Counted from the first letter of the stretch, positions 48,301 to 56,999 are shown. The stretch: 64,000 bases of DNA from Limimaricola sp964022235 (GCF_964022235.1 NZ_CAXHZL010000002.1:372001-436000), one strand, 5' to 3'. Numbers and translations: made by a program. Notes: generated by a model not told the origin, from the letters alone.

Positions 48301-48687
48301 GGGCCCGCACCCGGCATAGACGCCGATGGCACCGTCAAAGCGTTCGGGCACGTGGCCCGCGTTCTCAAACGCGCCCCAGGCGGTGCGGATGAAACGGCGG
48401 TGCTGGGGGTCCATGATCGCCGCTTCCTTGGGCGTCAGACCGAAGAACCCCGCGTCGAACAGGTCGTGATCCTCGAGAGGCGCGCCGAACGGCACGTAAT
48501 CGGGCTGTCGGCTCAGATCGGCGGGCACACCGGCCTTTTCCAGCTCCTCGGGCGTCAGCCGGCGGATCGCCGTGCGCCCTTCGGACAGCATGTCCCAGAA
48601 GGCGTCCAGTGAGGGCGCGCCGGGCAGGTCCACCGCCATGCCGACAATGGCGATATCGCCCGCTCCCAGCTCACTCGACCCCGTCAT
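42355..48687 (-). CDS. type I polyketide synthase KS-AT-KR-DH-ACP-TE
   Basis: A 2110-aa single-module PKS. The KS (10-435) has Cys183 (TACSTS), His319 (ECHGTGT) and His359. The AT (535-830) has Ser630 in GHSMGE, which favours malonyl-CoA; its VAAHS motif is not the usual HAFH. The KR (1150-1350) has TGGLGGIG, an LDD motif (1260-1262, B-type) and Tyr1317/Asn1321. The DH (1395-1640) has His1406 in an Hx4Gx4PG motif and Asp1567. The ACP serine is Ser1766 (DLGGHSLIAV). The TE (1840-2100) has Ser1916 (GYSGG), Asp1943 and His2074. KR before DH is an uncommon order. With no ER the expected extension is an alpha,beta-unsaturated two-carbon unit, unless it works iteratively. The start is the ATG at 48687; the frame upstream is unrelated. 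Confidence 0.95.
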   Translation of the reverse strand: MTGSSELGAGDIAIVGMAVDLPGAPSLDAFWDMLSEGRTAIRRLTPEELEKAGVPADLSRQPDYVPFGAPLEDHDLFDAGFFGLTPKEAAIMDPQHRRFIRTAWGAFENAGHVPERFDGAIGVYAGCGPNDYYMRNLMGNAALVESTGAFLLRHTGNDKDFLATRLSHMLNLTGPAISVQTACSTSLVAVHMAVQALLTGECDMALAGGSTIEQPQGQGYLYREGEILARDGMCRAFDHRAGGTVFGSGAAAVVLRRLEDALTAGDHIWAVIRGTAINNDGARKASYLAPSVEGQAAAVASALRMAGVGAESLGFVECHGTGTALGDPIEVAALTRAFRETTQAQGFCRIGSVKAGIGHTDTAAGAASLVKAALALHYRTIPGTPGFEAPNPAIALAGSPFEVAATTAPWARGAAPRRAGVNSLGVGGTNAHAVLEEAPARGPAAEADWPCELIRVSGRTRAALDATAAGLAAYLRAHPQVPLADIAHTLAQGRRAQPHRRVLLAESHAEAADLLDGHDPRRAATLKAQADPEVVFLFPGGGAQQPGMGRDLYETEPVFRDWIDHGFAAMGAAGDALRALWDPAPGNEAEAAAELRRPSLQLPLLLIVEHALAQLWIGWGVRPARLIGHSMGENTAAVLSGIMSFEDGLALVRLRGALFEETDPGAMLSVALSADALRAELGPDLDLAAINAPALCVASGPVEAIEALSARLTARGIDSRRIPIEVAAHSRLLEPILPRFLVHLQSMRLSPPQIPVISNRTGRALTAAEATDPAYWAGHLRQTVDFDGALHGLGTGARIFVEIGPGTSLGSFATQQPGIGPGRTLAGLRPESEPGGDDRHMLMALGRFWAMGGRFDEAQLSGLGRRKVPLPGTVFDESRHFIAPTAARATAPVAPDLPAREEDIARWAWRPDWSRRYPEGDFEAGGDLAARQAGSWLVFCDATGLGTALVARLRAAGHAVATVTPGAREAQTGPADWVIRTDAGEDAYGWLLAQLAEADLLPERAVHLWTVTGAARDNAVLHLQNMQDRGYHSLTHLARGWHAAQGDRALRLLVVSSDAYAARPQDRPDPAKATLDGPATVIPRELPGLGLSRLDLATPRRGERAAQVEAVLEEAFSPPDPAPVAWRGGVRRRRGVQRAQLPETPDLPLRRGGAVLITGGLGGIGLTLAETLIREWGAPIALVSRRHLPPRAEWPGLVAAGGSDGNLLLLRALLRLDALGGRVEVLRADVTNPDQMRDAVAAAEADLGPLSGVIHAAGLLDDAPVLGRDPEAAEAVIAPKLQGLMVLDALFADGRLDWMALCGSSSGWTTPAGQADYVAANAALDAYAQSRKGGATRVVAIDWGIWADTGMAADADRGAVDEAEVTTGIEVSLPMFDRCSEGGETGEETVFSAHWTPAAHWFLDQHRTRAGDALLPGTGYVEMMAEIAGPEGFVPFTLHDLRFLAPLHTPDDGTTRVRARLIPGMAHGAAPRLVEIEAAPPGAAFGPVATCRLGSAPPAVAAIDPQEIAARLPAPAPLVLPQGAHLDFGAQWQVIGESRQGASEGLARLRLPSGAQGGLALHPGLLDMATGWAIGLIEGYDPGLMWVPAGYTELRIHAPLPSEILSRARLARQQEGAAWFDLVLCTLEGQVCVEVLSFELRRLPQGMDLVASSGAAAPEDTAATAQRALMREARRHGIRPVEGGAAFLTAMGAGLPQIAMTAQPLPALIAAAAAIRPAAPVEAVPAPLAEGFETKTEAWLAGQWAALLGVEDVGPDDSFFDLGGHSLIAVRLFAAIRRETGTSLPISALFEAPTIRSLAARLDAGTRAATPAPETGSEANAVQLRPIGGEAAHLVPLNPNGDGTPLFIAAGMFGNVMNLRHLAQHLGDARPVWGLQARGLAGDVAPHQSFEEAARDYLDEMRRVHPGGPWMLAGYSGGGLIALEMARQLTRADEQVTALMLLDTPLPVRPPLSRRDRLAIQAIELRRAGPSYPLRWFKKRLRWEIDRRRYGRAAAQPTANPVDVVIESAFYTASAAYELRRWPGPMTLFRPPIEGRWHLAGRRLVNEDRQYVLEDNGWRAWAPALEVVEVPGDHDSMVLDPNAKALAARMRARIEALETEARASERHAAE

Positions 48688-48779
48688 GACGCGCGCTCCC
48701 GCCTGCCTTGCACCGCTCTGCAGACTGATCGGGGAATGCGGCGGTTTTCCGGCCCTTCTCCGACCGCCCCGCGACGCGA

Positions 48780-50165
48780 TCACCCCGGACCGATGGCCCC
48801 GAGCGTCGTCAGTGCAGGCCAGTTGATAGCCAGACAGATAGCCGTGACAAGGAGGCCCACCCCCCCGAACACGAGATCGTGCAATGGGTCCCAAGCCTGT
48901 TCGCGGCGCGCAACCCAGATCAGAACAGGATAGGCCAGAAGATGTGCGACGCCCTGCCCGATGAGCCCGCCCGGCAACCCGCCCCAAGCGAGGCCAAGCG
49001 CAAGCCCCGCCACCGTGAGAACCGCCCGCGTCGCCTGCAGCGCGAAGAAGTTGCGCGAGCGCCCCGAGGCCAGCACGGCCTGATCGTAGGTCACGCCGAT
49101 CAGCACCGGGATCTGCAGCACCGAGACCAGCACCACCACGCTGCCTGCCGCCGCGTAGCGACCGTCATACATGATGTCGATGAACCAGTTGCCCAACAGC
49201 CCCAGCAGCGCCGTCGCTGCCAGAAGCCCCGAGGTGGCCAGCACCCGCAGCCGTCGCAGCCGGGTGAAGTTGGCGTGGCTCTGAGATGGCGGGCTTTCGC
49301 GGTAGACCGGGATCAGCATCCGGCGTGTCACCATCTGTCCGAGCATCACCGGAAAGGTCGCGAGGAACAGGCCGATGTTGTAGACGCCGAAATCCGACAG
49401 CGACAGATAGCCGCCAATGAGCAGCCGGTCGCTCTGGCCCGCGGCAAAGCCCGCGACCGTGGACAGAAAGATCCATTTGCCGAACCGCACCAGCTCGCGC
49501 GCCGCCTCAGCCTCGAACCGCAGCCGGTTGCGATGCCCCGGCAGGAACAGGTTGAGATAGACGAGCTGCGCCAGCGCCCCCAGCAGACCCGAGACCACCA
49601 GCGCCCAGATCGAACCCCAGGCCCAGGCCAGCGCCAGACCGAAGACCAACTGCGTGCTCTGCGTACCCAGCTCGATCAGCGTAACCCGGCCCGCGCGCAG
49701 ATGCCGGTGCGCCGTCTCGAGCCGAGTAGGGTTGAAGCCGTTGAGAACCAGCGAGAACGCCGCCACCGACAGGTATTGCGCCAGCATCGGCTCGTCGTAC
49801 CAGACCGCAGCCGGGCCCGCGAGCGCCAGCGCCACCAGCCACAGGCCGAAGCCGCGTCCGATCTGGATCGTCCAGGCGGTGTCGAGAAAGGCCGGATCGT
49901 CGCCCCGCCGGCTTTGCATGATGGCAGGGGTGATGCCCACGTCGGAAAACATGCCGAGGCCCATCATCACGACCATGACGATCGCCATGACGCCGAAGGC
50001 CTCGGGAAACAGCAGCCGCGTGAGCAGCAGGTTCGAGCCAAGCCGCAGCAGTTGGCTCGCACCGAAGCCCGCGATCATGATCCCGGCCGAGCGCAACGCC
50101 CGACCGCCGATGCCCTCCGACCGCAACCGCCCCATCAACGCCGCCGTCATCTTCCGCGGCTCCAT
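48780..50165 (-). CDS. Wzx-type polysaccharide flippase
   Basis: A 461-aa membrane protein with about 12-14 helices of the MATE/MVF-like oligosaccharide flippase family. The N-terminal region GIMIAGFGASQLLRLGSNLLLTRLLFPEAFGVMAIVM is typical of lipopolysaccharide/EPS flippases. It should move the undecaprenyl-linked repeat unit to the periplasm. It overlaps the glycosyltransferase gene by 19 bases, and the PKS gene follows after 92 bases. An internal ATG (MTAALMG) is an alternative start. Confidence 0.92.
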   Translation of the reverse strand: MEPRKMTAALMGRLRSEGIGGRALRSAGIMIAGFGASQLLRLGSNLLLTRLLFPEAFGVMAIVMVVMMGLGMFSDVGITPAIMQSRRGDDPAFLDTAWTIQIGRGFGLWLVALALAGPAAVWYDEPMLAQYLSVAAFSLVLNGFNPTRLETAHRHLRAGRVTLIELGTQSTQLVFGLALAWAWGSIWALVVSGLLGALAQLVYLNLFLPGHRNRLRFEAEAARELVRFGKWIFLSTVAGFAAGQSDRLLIGGYLSLSDFGVYNIGLFLATFPVMLGQMVTRRMLIPVYRESPPSQSHANFTRLRRLRVLATSGLLAATALLGLLGNWFIDIMYDGRYAAAGSVVVLVSVLQIPVLIGVTYDQAVLASGRSRNFFALQATRAVLTVAGLALGLAWGGLPGGLIGQGVAHLLAYPVLIWVARREQAWDPLHDLVFGGVGLLVTAICLAINWPALTTLGAIGPG

Positions 50166-50989
50166 CCATCCGGGGCAGGCTTCATCCGCACGCCCAGCGC
50201 CACGGCCCCGTAGACCGCGAAGCCCAGCGGGTCGCGCAGCGCCAGCCGGGCGGCTCCGCGCGCGCCCAAGGGGGGTTTGTCCTCGCGCGCCAGCAGCTCG
50301 GGGTGCAGGCGCGCAAGCTCGCGCATGCCCGCGTCCTGCCGCCCGCGCACCCGCACCAGCGCCCCGAGCCCCTCGGCCACCGGCCAGTCATAGGGCTCGG
50401 GCACTGCGATCCGTTCCTGCGGGGCGAAGTGCAGACGCACGAAACCGTCGTCGGAGATGAGATCGGGAAACCGGCCCCAACGCGCGCGGCCCGCCGGGTT
50501 CACCGCAAAGATGCCGCAGCCCGGCACGCCGTGGGACATGAAGGGCAGCCGCGCCCAGAGCCGCGCATAGGCCCGCGCGACGCCGCCCTGCCCGGTGATG
50601 CGGGGTCGACCGCTGGCGTAAAGCGGCACGGCCGCATCGAGCGCGGCGTGCAGCCTTATGAGCAGGCGCGGCGATACGGTGACGTCGGCGTCGAGATAGA
50701 CCCGGATCGCCTCGGGCGGCAGATCCGCCTCGCCTATGTTGAGCGCCGCGATCTTGGAGCCCTGCGCAAGCTCGATCACCCGCAGCACCCAGCCCTTATG
50801 CGCGAAGGCATCGCGAAAGGCACAGGCACGCGCGGCGGTGGCGTCGTGACAGCCGTTTGCGATGACGGTGACGCCGACCGCGCCGCTCTCGGGCGGCGTT
50901 GCTGCAAGCAGCGCCACGAGGCAGCTGTCGATCAACCCGGCCTCGTTGCTGGCGGGGATCAGGATCTCCATCGGCCTAGGCCCGGTCAT
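50147..50989 (-). CDS. GT2-family glycosyltransferase
   Basis: A 280-aa GT-A enzyme: MEILIPASNEAGLIDSCLVALL, VTVIANGCHDAT, YLDADVTVS (DxD) and a C-terminal catalytic region with SDDGFVRL. Either the ATG at 50989 or the one at 50971 can be the start; the first overlaps the stop of the upstream hydrolase gene by four bases. Expected to build the EPS repeat unit. Confidence 0.88.
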   Translation of the reverse strand: MTGPRPMEILIPASNEAGLIDSCLVALLAATPPESGAVGVTVIANGCHDATAARACAFRDAFAHKGWVLRVIELAQGSKIAALNIGEADLPPEAIRVYLDADVTVSPRLLIRLHAALDAAVPLYASGRPRITGQGGVARAYARLWARLPFMSHGVPGCGIFAVNPAGRARWGRFPDLISDDGFVRLHFAPQERIAVPEPYDWPVAEGLGALVRVRGRQDAGMRELARLHPELLAREDKPPLGARGAARLALRDPLGFAVYGAVALGVRMKPAPDGWSRGR

Positions 50990-52923
50990 CGCAGCGTCTC
51001 CGTCATGATCGTGGCCTCGTCGTCGCGGCCATAGGCGATCTCCTCGATACCGGCCAGAAGCAGCCGCGCGCCCCCCGTGCCGATGGAGAGACGATCGCCC
51101 TGACGCGAGATTGCCATATCGCGCAGCGCCTCCGGCAACACCGCGCGGTCAAAGCCCGGCCCGCCGTCGACCCTGTCGCCGGGGCCTGCGTGGATCTCGT
51201 CGTCTCCGGCACCGCCTAATAGCAGATCCTCCTCGGGTGTGCCCACCAGCCTCTCGGCGGCCTCGCCACCGATGAGTGTCACCCCGTCGTCGAAGCTGCC
51301 CGGCGCGCGGCTTTCCCAATCGGGCCCGGTTTCGTTGTAGTGCATCAGGGCGTCCCAGCGCGGCGTGGCGTCATCGAGATGACGCAGCGCGCCCCAGCTG
51401 CCCCAGCGCGAGGGGGCGGCGATGTCGAGATAGGCGGTGGCCTGCGTGCCACCGACCTCGGCCCAGTCGTCGAACAGCGTCTCGATCAGCTCCGCGACCT
51501 GCGGCGCGTGCGACATCTCGCTCAGAAACGCGGTGATCGCTTCGTCGTCGCGCCCCGCTTCTCCCGCGACCATATGCGGCCCGCCCTCGTACATCACCAG
51601 CCGCAGCCCATGCCGGGCCGCGACCTGCGCATGGTGCGGCCAGAACCGTCCGACCAGTTCGTCGGCATCGGCGCGCAGCGTCTCGATCGCCCGATCCTGC
51701 GCGCGGCCCCGCACGATGTCATCGCGCAGCGCGTCCAGATTGTCGTCGCTTGCCAGATCGTGCCCGACATAGCCGGTCACGGCATAGGCATCGAAGCTCT
51801 GGGCCGGAGGCCGTGCACCCTGCGCCACGGCAAGCGGCGCCTCTAAGGCGGCGGTCTCGAGACCGGGCCAGCCGGTTTGCACGCCGATCACCCGCACAAG
51901 CCGCGCCTCGGCCTGCGCGCCAAAGGCGTTGGCCCAGATGTCGGCCACCTGCGCCGCGCGCAGCCCGGCGAACTGCATCCAGGCACCCCTTGGTGCCGCC
52001 TCGCCCCAGAGCGTGCGGGCTTGCGTCTCGGCCCAGCGCGCTTGCCTGAAGCCGAAGTTCCAGACTTCGTTGGACCACTCCGCATGGATCTTGAGCCGGG
52101 GATCGAGCGCGTCCCGCATCAGCGTGGCAAAGCCGCGCACATAGGCGTCGTCGGCCAGATGCGGCAGCGTCACCCAAGGATCGGCACCGATCTCGTTGGA
52201 GAGCCGGGCCAGCACTTCGGCGGGCACGCCTTCGGTCCAGCGTTGATCGCCCTCGCGCGGCCTCTTGGCCCAATGTGCCGCGTCGGAGCCATTGGTCTCC
52301 ATCCAGTCCATGAAGCGCAGCAGCCGCAGGCTTGAGATCCGCGCGAGCCAGTCGGGGTTGAACAGCGCCCCCGCCGCGGCATGAGACAGCCGGTCCTCGC
52401 GTACCACGGTGATGTCGCGCAGCGGATCGGCGGGATCGATCGCGGTGACGTCGATCTCCACCGGCCCGGGTCCGGGGGCATAGTCGAAGACGATCTCGCC
52501 CGGTGCGCGCGATACCTCCTGCCCGCGCCCGCCGACCGAGACCTCGCCCCGCCCGGCGTGGCGCAGCACGTAGCGCCCGGCCAGCGAGGTCGCGGCTTCG
52601 GGCTGGTCGGTCAGGATCAACGTGCCGACGCGCTCGACGCCTTCGGGGATCGACAGGAGATGCCCGCCCGCATCGACATGTCCCTCGGCCCTCAGCGCCT
52701 CGGCCTCGACCCCGCCCCAGCGACCGGGCAGATGCCCGATCCACGGGCGCGAGGTCTTCATCAGATCGAGAAACGGCTGCTCGGTCGACCAGTCGGAGAT
52801 CCCGGCAAGGTTCATTCCCAGCACTGGCGCGGCCATGACCGGAGGTACACCGACCGACATGAACGTAAGTACCAGCGCCAGACCGACGCGGCGCAGGCCC
52901 CAAGGCAGAGCCGCGCGCCTCAC
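50986..52923 (-). CDS. secreted GH-A-like glycoside hydrolase with RTX-like calcium-binding tail
   Basis: A 645-aa exported protein. Signal peptide at residues 1-32 (RRVGLALVLTFMSVGVPPVMAAP). The catalytic-domain candidates are Glu286 in AEWSNEVWN and Glu446 in VMYEGGPH. These correspond to the strand-4 Asn-Glu and strand-7 Glu of clan GH-A TIM barrels, 160 residues apart. A C-terminal RTX-like segment GGAGDDEIHAGPGDRVDGG (about 570-588) would bind calcium. The GTG at 52923 overlaps the Wzy stop by four bases. Inside the EPS operon, it probably trims or releases the polymer. The GH family is not assigned. Confidence 0.78.
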   Translation of the reverse strand: MRRAALPWGLRRVGLALVLTFMSVGVPPVMAAPVLGMNLAGISDWSTEQPFLDLMKTSRPWIGHLPGRWGGVEAEALRAEGHVDAGGHLLSIPEGVERVGTLILTDQPEAATSLAGRYVLRHAGRGEVSVGGRGQEVSRAPGEIVFDYAPGPGPVEIDVTAIDPADPLRDITVVREDRLSHAAAGALFNPDWLARISSLRLLRFMDWMETNGSDAAHWAKRPREGDQRWTEGVPAEVLARLSNEIGADPWVTLPHLADDAYVRGFATLMRDALDPRLKIHAEWSNEVWNFGFRQARWAETQARTLWGEAAPRGAWMQFAGLRAAQVADIWANAFGAQAEARLVRVIGVQTGWPGLETAALEAPLAVAQGARPPAQSFDAYAVTGYVGHDLASDDNLDALRDDIVRGRAQDRAIETLRADADELVGRFWPHHAQVAARHGLRLVMYEGGPHMVAGEAGRDDEAITAFLSEMSHAPQVAELIETLFDDWAEVGGTQATAYLDIAAPSRWGSWGALRHLDDATPRWDALMHYNETGPDWESRAPGSFDDGVTLIGGEAAERLVGTPEEDLLLGGAGDDEIHAGPGDRVDGGPGFDRAVLPEALRDMAISRQGDRLSIGTGGARLLLAGIEEIAYGRDDEATIMTETLR

Positions 52924-54323
52924 AACACCGTCCGGATCGGGGCCGGGCCGGAGATCGGCGGAGCGGACGCAGGGGATCGATACCCCCGCGCGGCGACCGC
53001 CTCGGTCAGCCCCAGCACCGCCCCCGCCCCGAGGAAAGTCAGCGGCGTCAGCGTCGCGTTGGGCAGCAGATCGAAGAGGTTCACCCCGAGGATCACCGCC
53101 AAGGTGATGCTGGCAGGGTCCGGTGGCACCCGCCCCGACCGCGCCCAGAGCAACAGCACTGGAAAGGCGAGCAGGCCGAACTCGGCCAGAAAACCGACCC
53201 AACCGAAGGTGCCGATCACCACCAGCCAGCGCCCATCGGTGACCGTCAGCTCGCGCCCGCTCTGCGCATCGTAGATCTGATTACGGCCCCAGATACCCCA
53301 GCCGAAGACCGGACGCTCCCCGACCCGCTCGAGCAGCACGTCCTCGTTGTCGAACCGAAACCCCATTGACTGCGCCCGGTCGGGATCGACGCTCTCGGCC
53401 CAAGCGAGGATGGCCTGCTGCGGCACCAGCTCCGCGCCCTTGAGCAGCGGATAGCCCAGCGCCAGCACCGCCATCGCGGCGGCGCCAAAGAGCTGAAGCC
53501 TGCGGGGCGCAAGAGCCAGCACCGGCACCAGCACCACGGCATAAAGCAGGGCCGCCAATGACTTGCAGAGGACCAGAAGGACGCCGAGCCCCGCCGTCAC
53601 GGCCCAGAGCCCGACCGCCTCGCGGCCGCGCGCCTGCCGCGCCAGACCCGTCGCGGCGAGCACGGCCATCGCCACTAAGATCGCGACCCAGAGCCCGTGG
53701 TAAAGAAACACGATGGGCCGGAAGCCATCGCCGCGCACCATCTGGCTGAAACTGTGCTGGAAATAGCCATAGACCCAGATGTTGATCTGCGGGCTGAGCC
53801 GGACCTCGATCAGGATCGGCAAGGTGTAGGCCAACGCGCCCAGAACCATCGCCCAGAGCAGGAGCCGGTGGTCGCGGACCTCGCGCAGGAACACCCGTGC
53901 GAGCAGGAAGGGCACCACGAGCAAGAATTGTAAAAGCACCAGCCCCGGCACCTCGGCGAGCCGCAGCGCTGGCAGCAGCCTTGGCCCGTAGCGCAGCGCG
54001 TCGTCGTTGCCGAGCACCGTCATCAGCGGCGACAGCACGAACGCCGCCAGCGCGATCCGCATCAAGGGATGGCGCGGCACCAGCTCTGACAGGCGGACGC
54101 GGCCCAGCATCAAGGCCACGACCAGCACCGACAGGCTCGGGATCGTGTCCTTATTGAGCGAAGGCAGAAGCGGCGGGTCGAATTCCGCGGGCATAGGCGG
54201 CAGCAGCAGGTAGCCTGCCATCATGCTGGCCAGAAGCGCGCGCCCTGGGCTCAACCGCTTGAACAGCAGGAGTGTGACCAAAGGCCAGACCAGCAGGGCG
54301 ATCGAGGCGACAGCGTTCGGCAT
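52920..54323 (-). CDS. Wzy-like EPS polymerase / O-antigen ligase family protein
   Basis: A 467-aa protein with about 11 membrane helices and a long periplasmic loop near the C-terminus (ERVGERPVFGWGIWGRNQIYD), the pattern of the Wzy_C/O-antigen ligase family; the RPVFGWG block is characteristic. It should polymerise the repeat units in the periplasm. It lies second in the minus operon, 139 bases after the priming transferase gene, and is coupled to the hydrolase gene. Confidence 0.87.
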   Translation of the reverse strand: MPNAVASIALLVWPLVTLLLFKRLSPGRALLASMMAGYLLLPPMPAEFDPPLLPSLNKDTIPSLSVLVVALMLGRVRLSELVPRHPLMRIALAAFVLSPLMTVLGNDDALRYGPRLLPALRLAEVPGLVLLQFLLVVPFLLARVFLREVRDHRLLLWAMVLGALAYTLPILIEVRLSPQINIWVYGYFQHSFSQMVRGDGFRPIVFLYHGLWVAILVAMAVLAATGLARQARGREAVGLWAVTAGLGVLLVLCKSLAALLYAVVLVPVLALAPRRLQLFGAAAMAVLALGYPLLKGAELVPQQAILAWAESVDPDRAQSMGFRFDNEDVLLERVGERPVFGWGIWGRNQIYDAQSGRELTVTDGRWLVVIGTFGWVGFLAEFGLLAFPVLLLWARSGRVPPDPASITLAVILGVNLFDLLPNATLTPLTFLGAGAVLGLTEAVAARGYRSPASAPPISGPAPIRTVL

Positions 54324-54462
54324 GTGGGCCCTGTTCAGCGTTTCGCCTACCGCTCTGCCGCATCACGAGGGCGCGGCGATGGCAACCGGATGGCAAGGGT
54401 CCGGCATCCATCCGATACCCTCGGTCACAGGGACCGGGCAAGGGAGGGCTGTGACTTTGAGG

Positions 54463-55200
54463 TCAGACCCCGGTGCCGCGCATCACCACTTGCAGAGTCC
54501 GGCCAATCACCTGCAGGTCGGTCAGCGGCGACAGCGCGTGATAATAGCTGCGGTCATAGGCGGCGCGTTGCACGAAGCTCGCCTCGTTGCGGACCGAGGT
54601 CTGCCAAAATCCGGTGATCCCAGGCCGCATCGCGTAGTACTCGGTGCCGGGATACTGGTCTTGTTGCGAGGGCATGAATGGCCGCGGCCCCACAAGTGTC
54701 ATATCTCCAAGCAGCACGTTGAAAAACTGAGGCAATTCATCGAGCGAGCTGCGGCGCAAGAAGCGGCCGATACGGGTGATCCGCGGGTCTCGGCGAAGCT
54801 TCTGATGATGGTCCCACTCAATGCGATCGGCCGGGTTCGCAGCCAGGTGGCGCTCAAGCACGGCATCGGCGTTGAGTACCATGGTCCGGATCTTGAACAT
54901 GGTGAAGCTGCGGCCCCCCAAGCCCACCCGCCGCTGCGAATAGAAAGGGCGGCCACCTTCGAAGGCGACCACCAGGGCGATCATCAGCACGACGAGTGCC
55001 ACCGGAAGAATTACTATCGAGGTGAACAGGAGATCGACGCCGCGCTTGGCCCGACGGCGATAAAACCCGTCCCAGTGGATCGCCGACATGCTTCGGCCCA
55101 TAGGCGCACTAGCCACGGCGCCTCGCGCCAGCATCACGGGACGAAGTGCTTCATCCGGGCGGTCGCTAACTCTGCTGTCGATTGCCATAGTCCTCATCAT
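54463..55200 (-). CDS. priming sugar-1-phosphate transferase (bacterial sugar transferase)
   Basis: A 245-aa polyprenol-phosphate sugar-phosphate transferase (ExoY/WcaJ C-terminal type) that starts the repeat unit on undecaprenyl phosphate. Blocks: KRGVDLLFTSIVILP with a membrane helix, SFTMFKIRTMV, RRSSLDELPQFFNVLLGDM and TLVGPRPFMPS. Starts at 55200, 55197 or 55188 are possible. It is the first gene of the 20.5-kb minus operon. Lacking the extra N-terminal helices of WcaJ, it is the short form. Confidence 0.93.
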   Translation of the reverse strand: MMRTMAIDSRVSDRPDEALRPVMLARGAVASAPMGRSMSAIHWDGFYRRRAKRGVDLLFTSIVILPVALVVLMIALVVAFEGGRPFYSQRRVGLGGRSFTMFKIRTMVLNADAVLERHLAANPADRIEWDHHQKLRRDPRITRIGRFLRRSSLDELPQFFNVLLGDMTLVGPRPFMPSQQDQYPGTEYYAMRPGITGFWQTSVRNEASFVQRAAYDRSYYHALSPLTDLQVIGRTLQVVMRGTGV

Positions 55201-55876
55201 CGAATTTCCGTCCCTGCCGCACCTCGCGGTCACCGTGGCGATCGATCCGGGCCGATCCCGAGCACTTCGCCTGAGGACAAATTTAAACACCGCACCATCC
55301 CGGTCAAAGCGTGACCGGCCATACGCGGTTCCCCAGTATTCCAGAAAATGCCGCATTACTGCCCAATTCCGGCTTCAGCCGACACGGTGGTCAGTCACGA
55401 TCATGTGCAGCAATTTCGCAAAATTGTGCACCTTACGGCAACGGTGCCTTCGGTAGCGCCGTACTGGCGACGCTTGAGAAACCGCACATATCCCTAAGAC
55501 ATGGTTTGGCATCCCAATGCGCCACGCGGCGATGCCGATACGGACAATTTGAAGGCGGGGATGCGGCCGAGCGGCGGCATCACGACGGCCACGCCCGGTT
55601 CAGGTCGTTGAGGCCCTTCAATTCGGCAACAATATCAAAGCGCCCTTGGGAATTGTTGAGAAGGCGGGTAGCCATGGTGGGCATTCGTGATTCGCCGGGA
55701 CGAATAGACGGCCATGTTTCATGCGGTGACACCGGCAGTGCCGAAGGACATTCGCGTAGGCGCAGATCCCTGCATGGGACTGCTTCACCAACCCCCCCTC
55801 GCGGTGCCGAAGACGGATCGATGCGCCGGGTCCAGGGCTTCCGACAAGGCGGGCATCAGCAACTGCCGCCACGCAA
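55201..55876. other. long non-coding gap upstream of the EPS operon
   Basis: About 680 bases without a convincing gene between the EPS priming transferase start and the sugar-uptake operon end. Base composition is clearly lower in GC than the surrounding genes. Open frames here are short or Arg/His/Ser-rich and resemble nothing. It must contain the EPS promoter (minus strand) and holds the palindrome at 55405-55431. A decayed gene cannot be excluded. Confidence 0.6.
55405..55431. promoter_or_regulatory. palindrome, candidate operator of the EPS operon
   Basis: GTGCA(G)CAATTT, then CGC, then AAAATTGTGCAC: two 11-base arms complementary apart from one bulged base, AT-rich in the core, about 205 bases upstream of the priming transferase start. 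It could be a dimeric repressor site or an RNA hairpin if the transcript starts further upstream. No regulator gene lies next to it. Confidence 0.5.
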
Positions 55877-55908
55877 AAGGGGCACTCCGCCTTGGCGGGA
55901 CGCCCCTT
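55875..55908 (-). terminator. rho-independent terminator of the sugar-uptake operon
   Basis: On the minus strand the stem AAGGGGC/GCCCCTT with an inner CCGCC-AA-GGCGG stem is followed by TT (TTTT overall at the arm end). It lies 21 bases beyond the ATPase stop. Confidence 0.78.
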
Positions 55909-55928
55909 GGATCGGGCCCTGACCGGGA

Positions 55929-56996
<1,068 letters not shown>

Positions 56997-56999
56997 GTC

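Noticed and set aside
54387..54414. Hairpin CGGATGG/CCATCCG between priming transferase and Wzy genes
   Set aside because: Seven-bp stem with a 14-base loop and no T tract; too weak to call a terminator inside an otherwise continuous operon.
55311..55922. 203-aa plus-strand frame in the gap before the EPS operon
   Set aside because: Composition rich in Arg, Ser, His and Gly with no recognisable block; no ribosome site; overlaps the minus-strand terminator. I treat the gap as non-coding.
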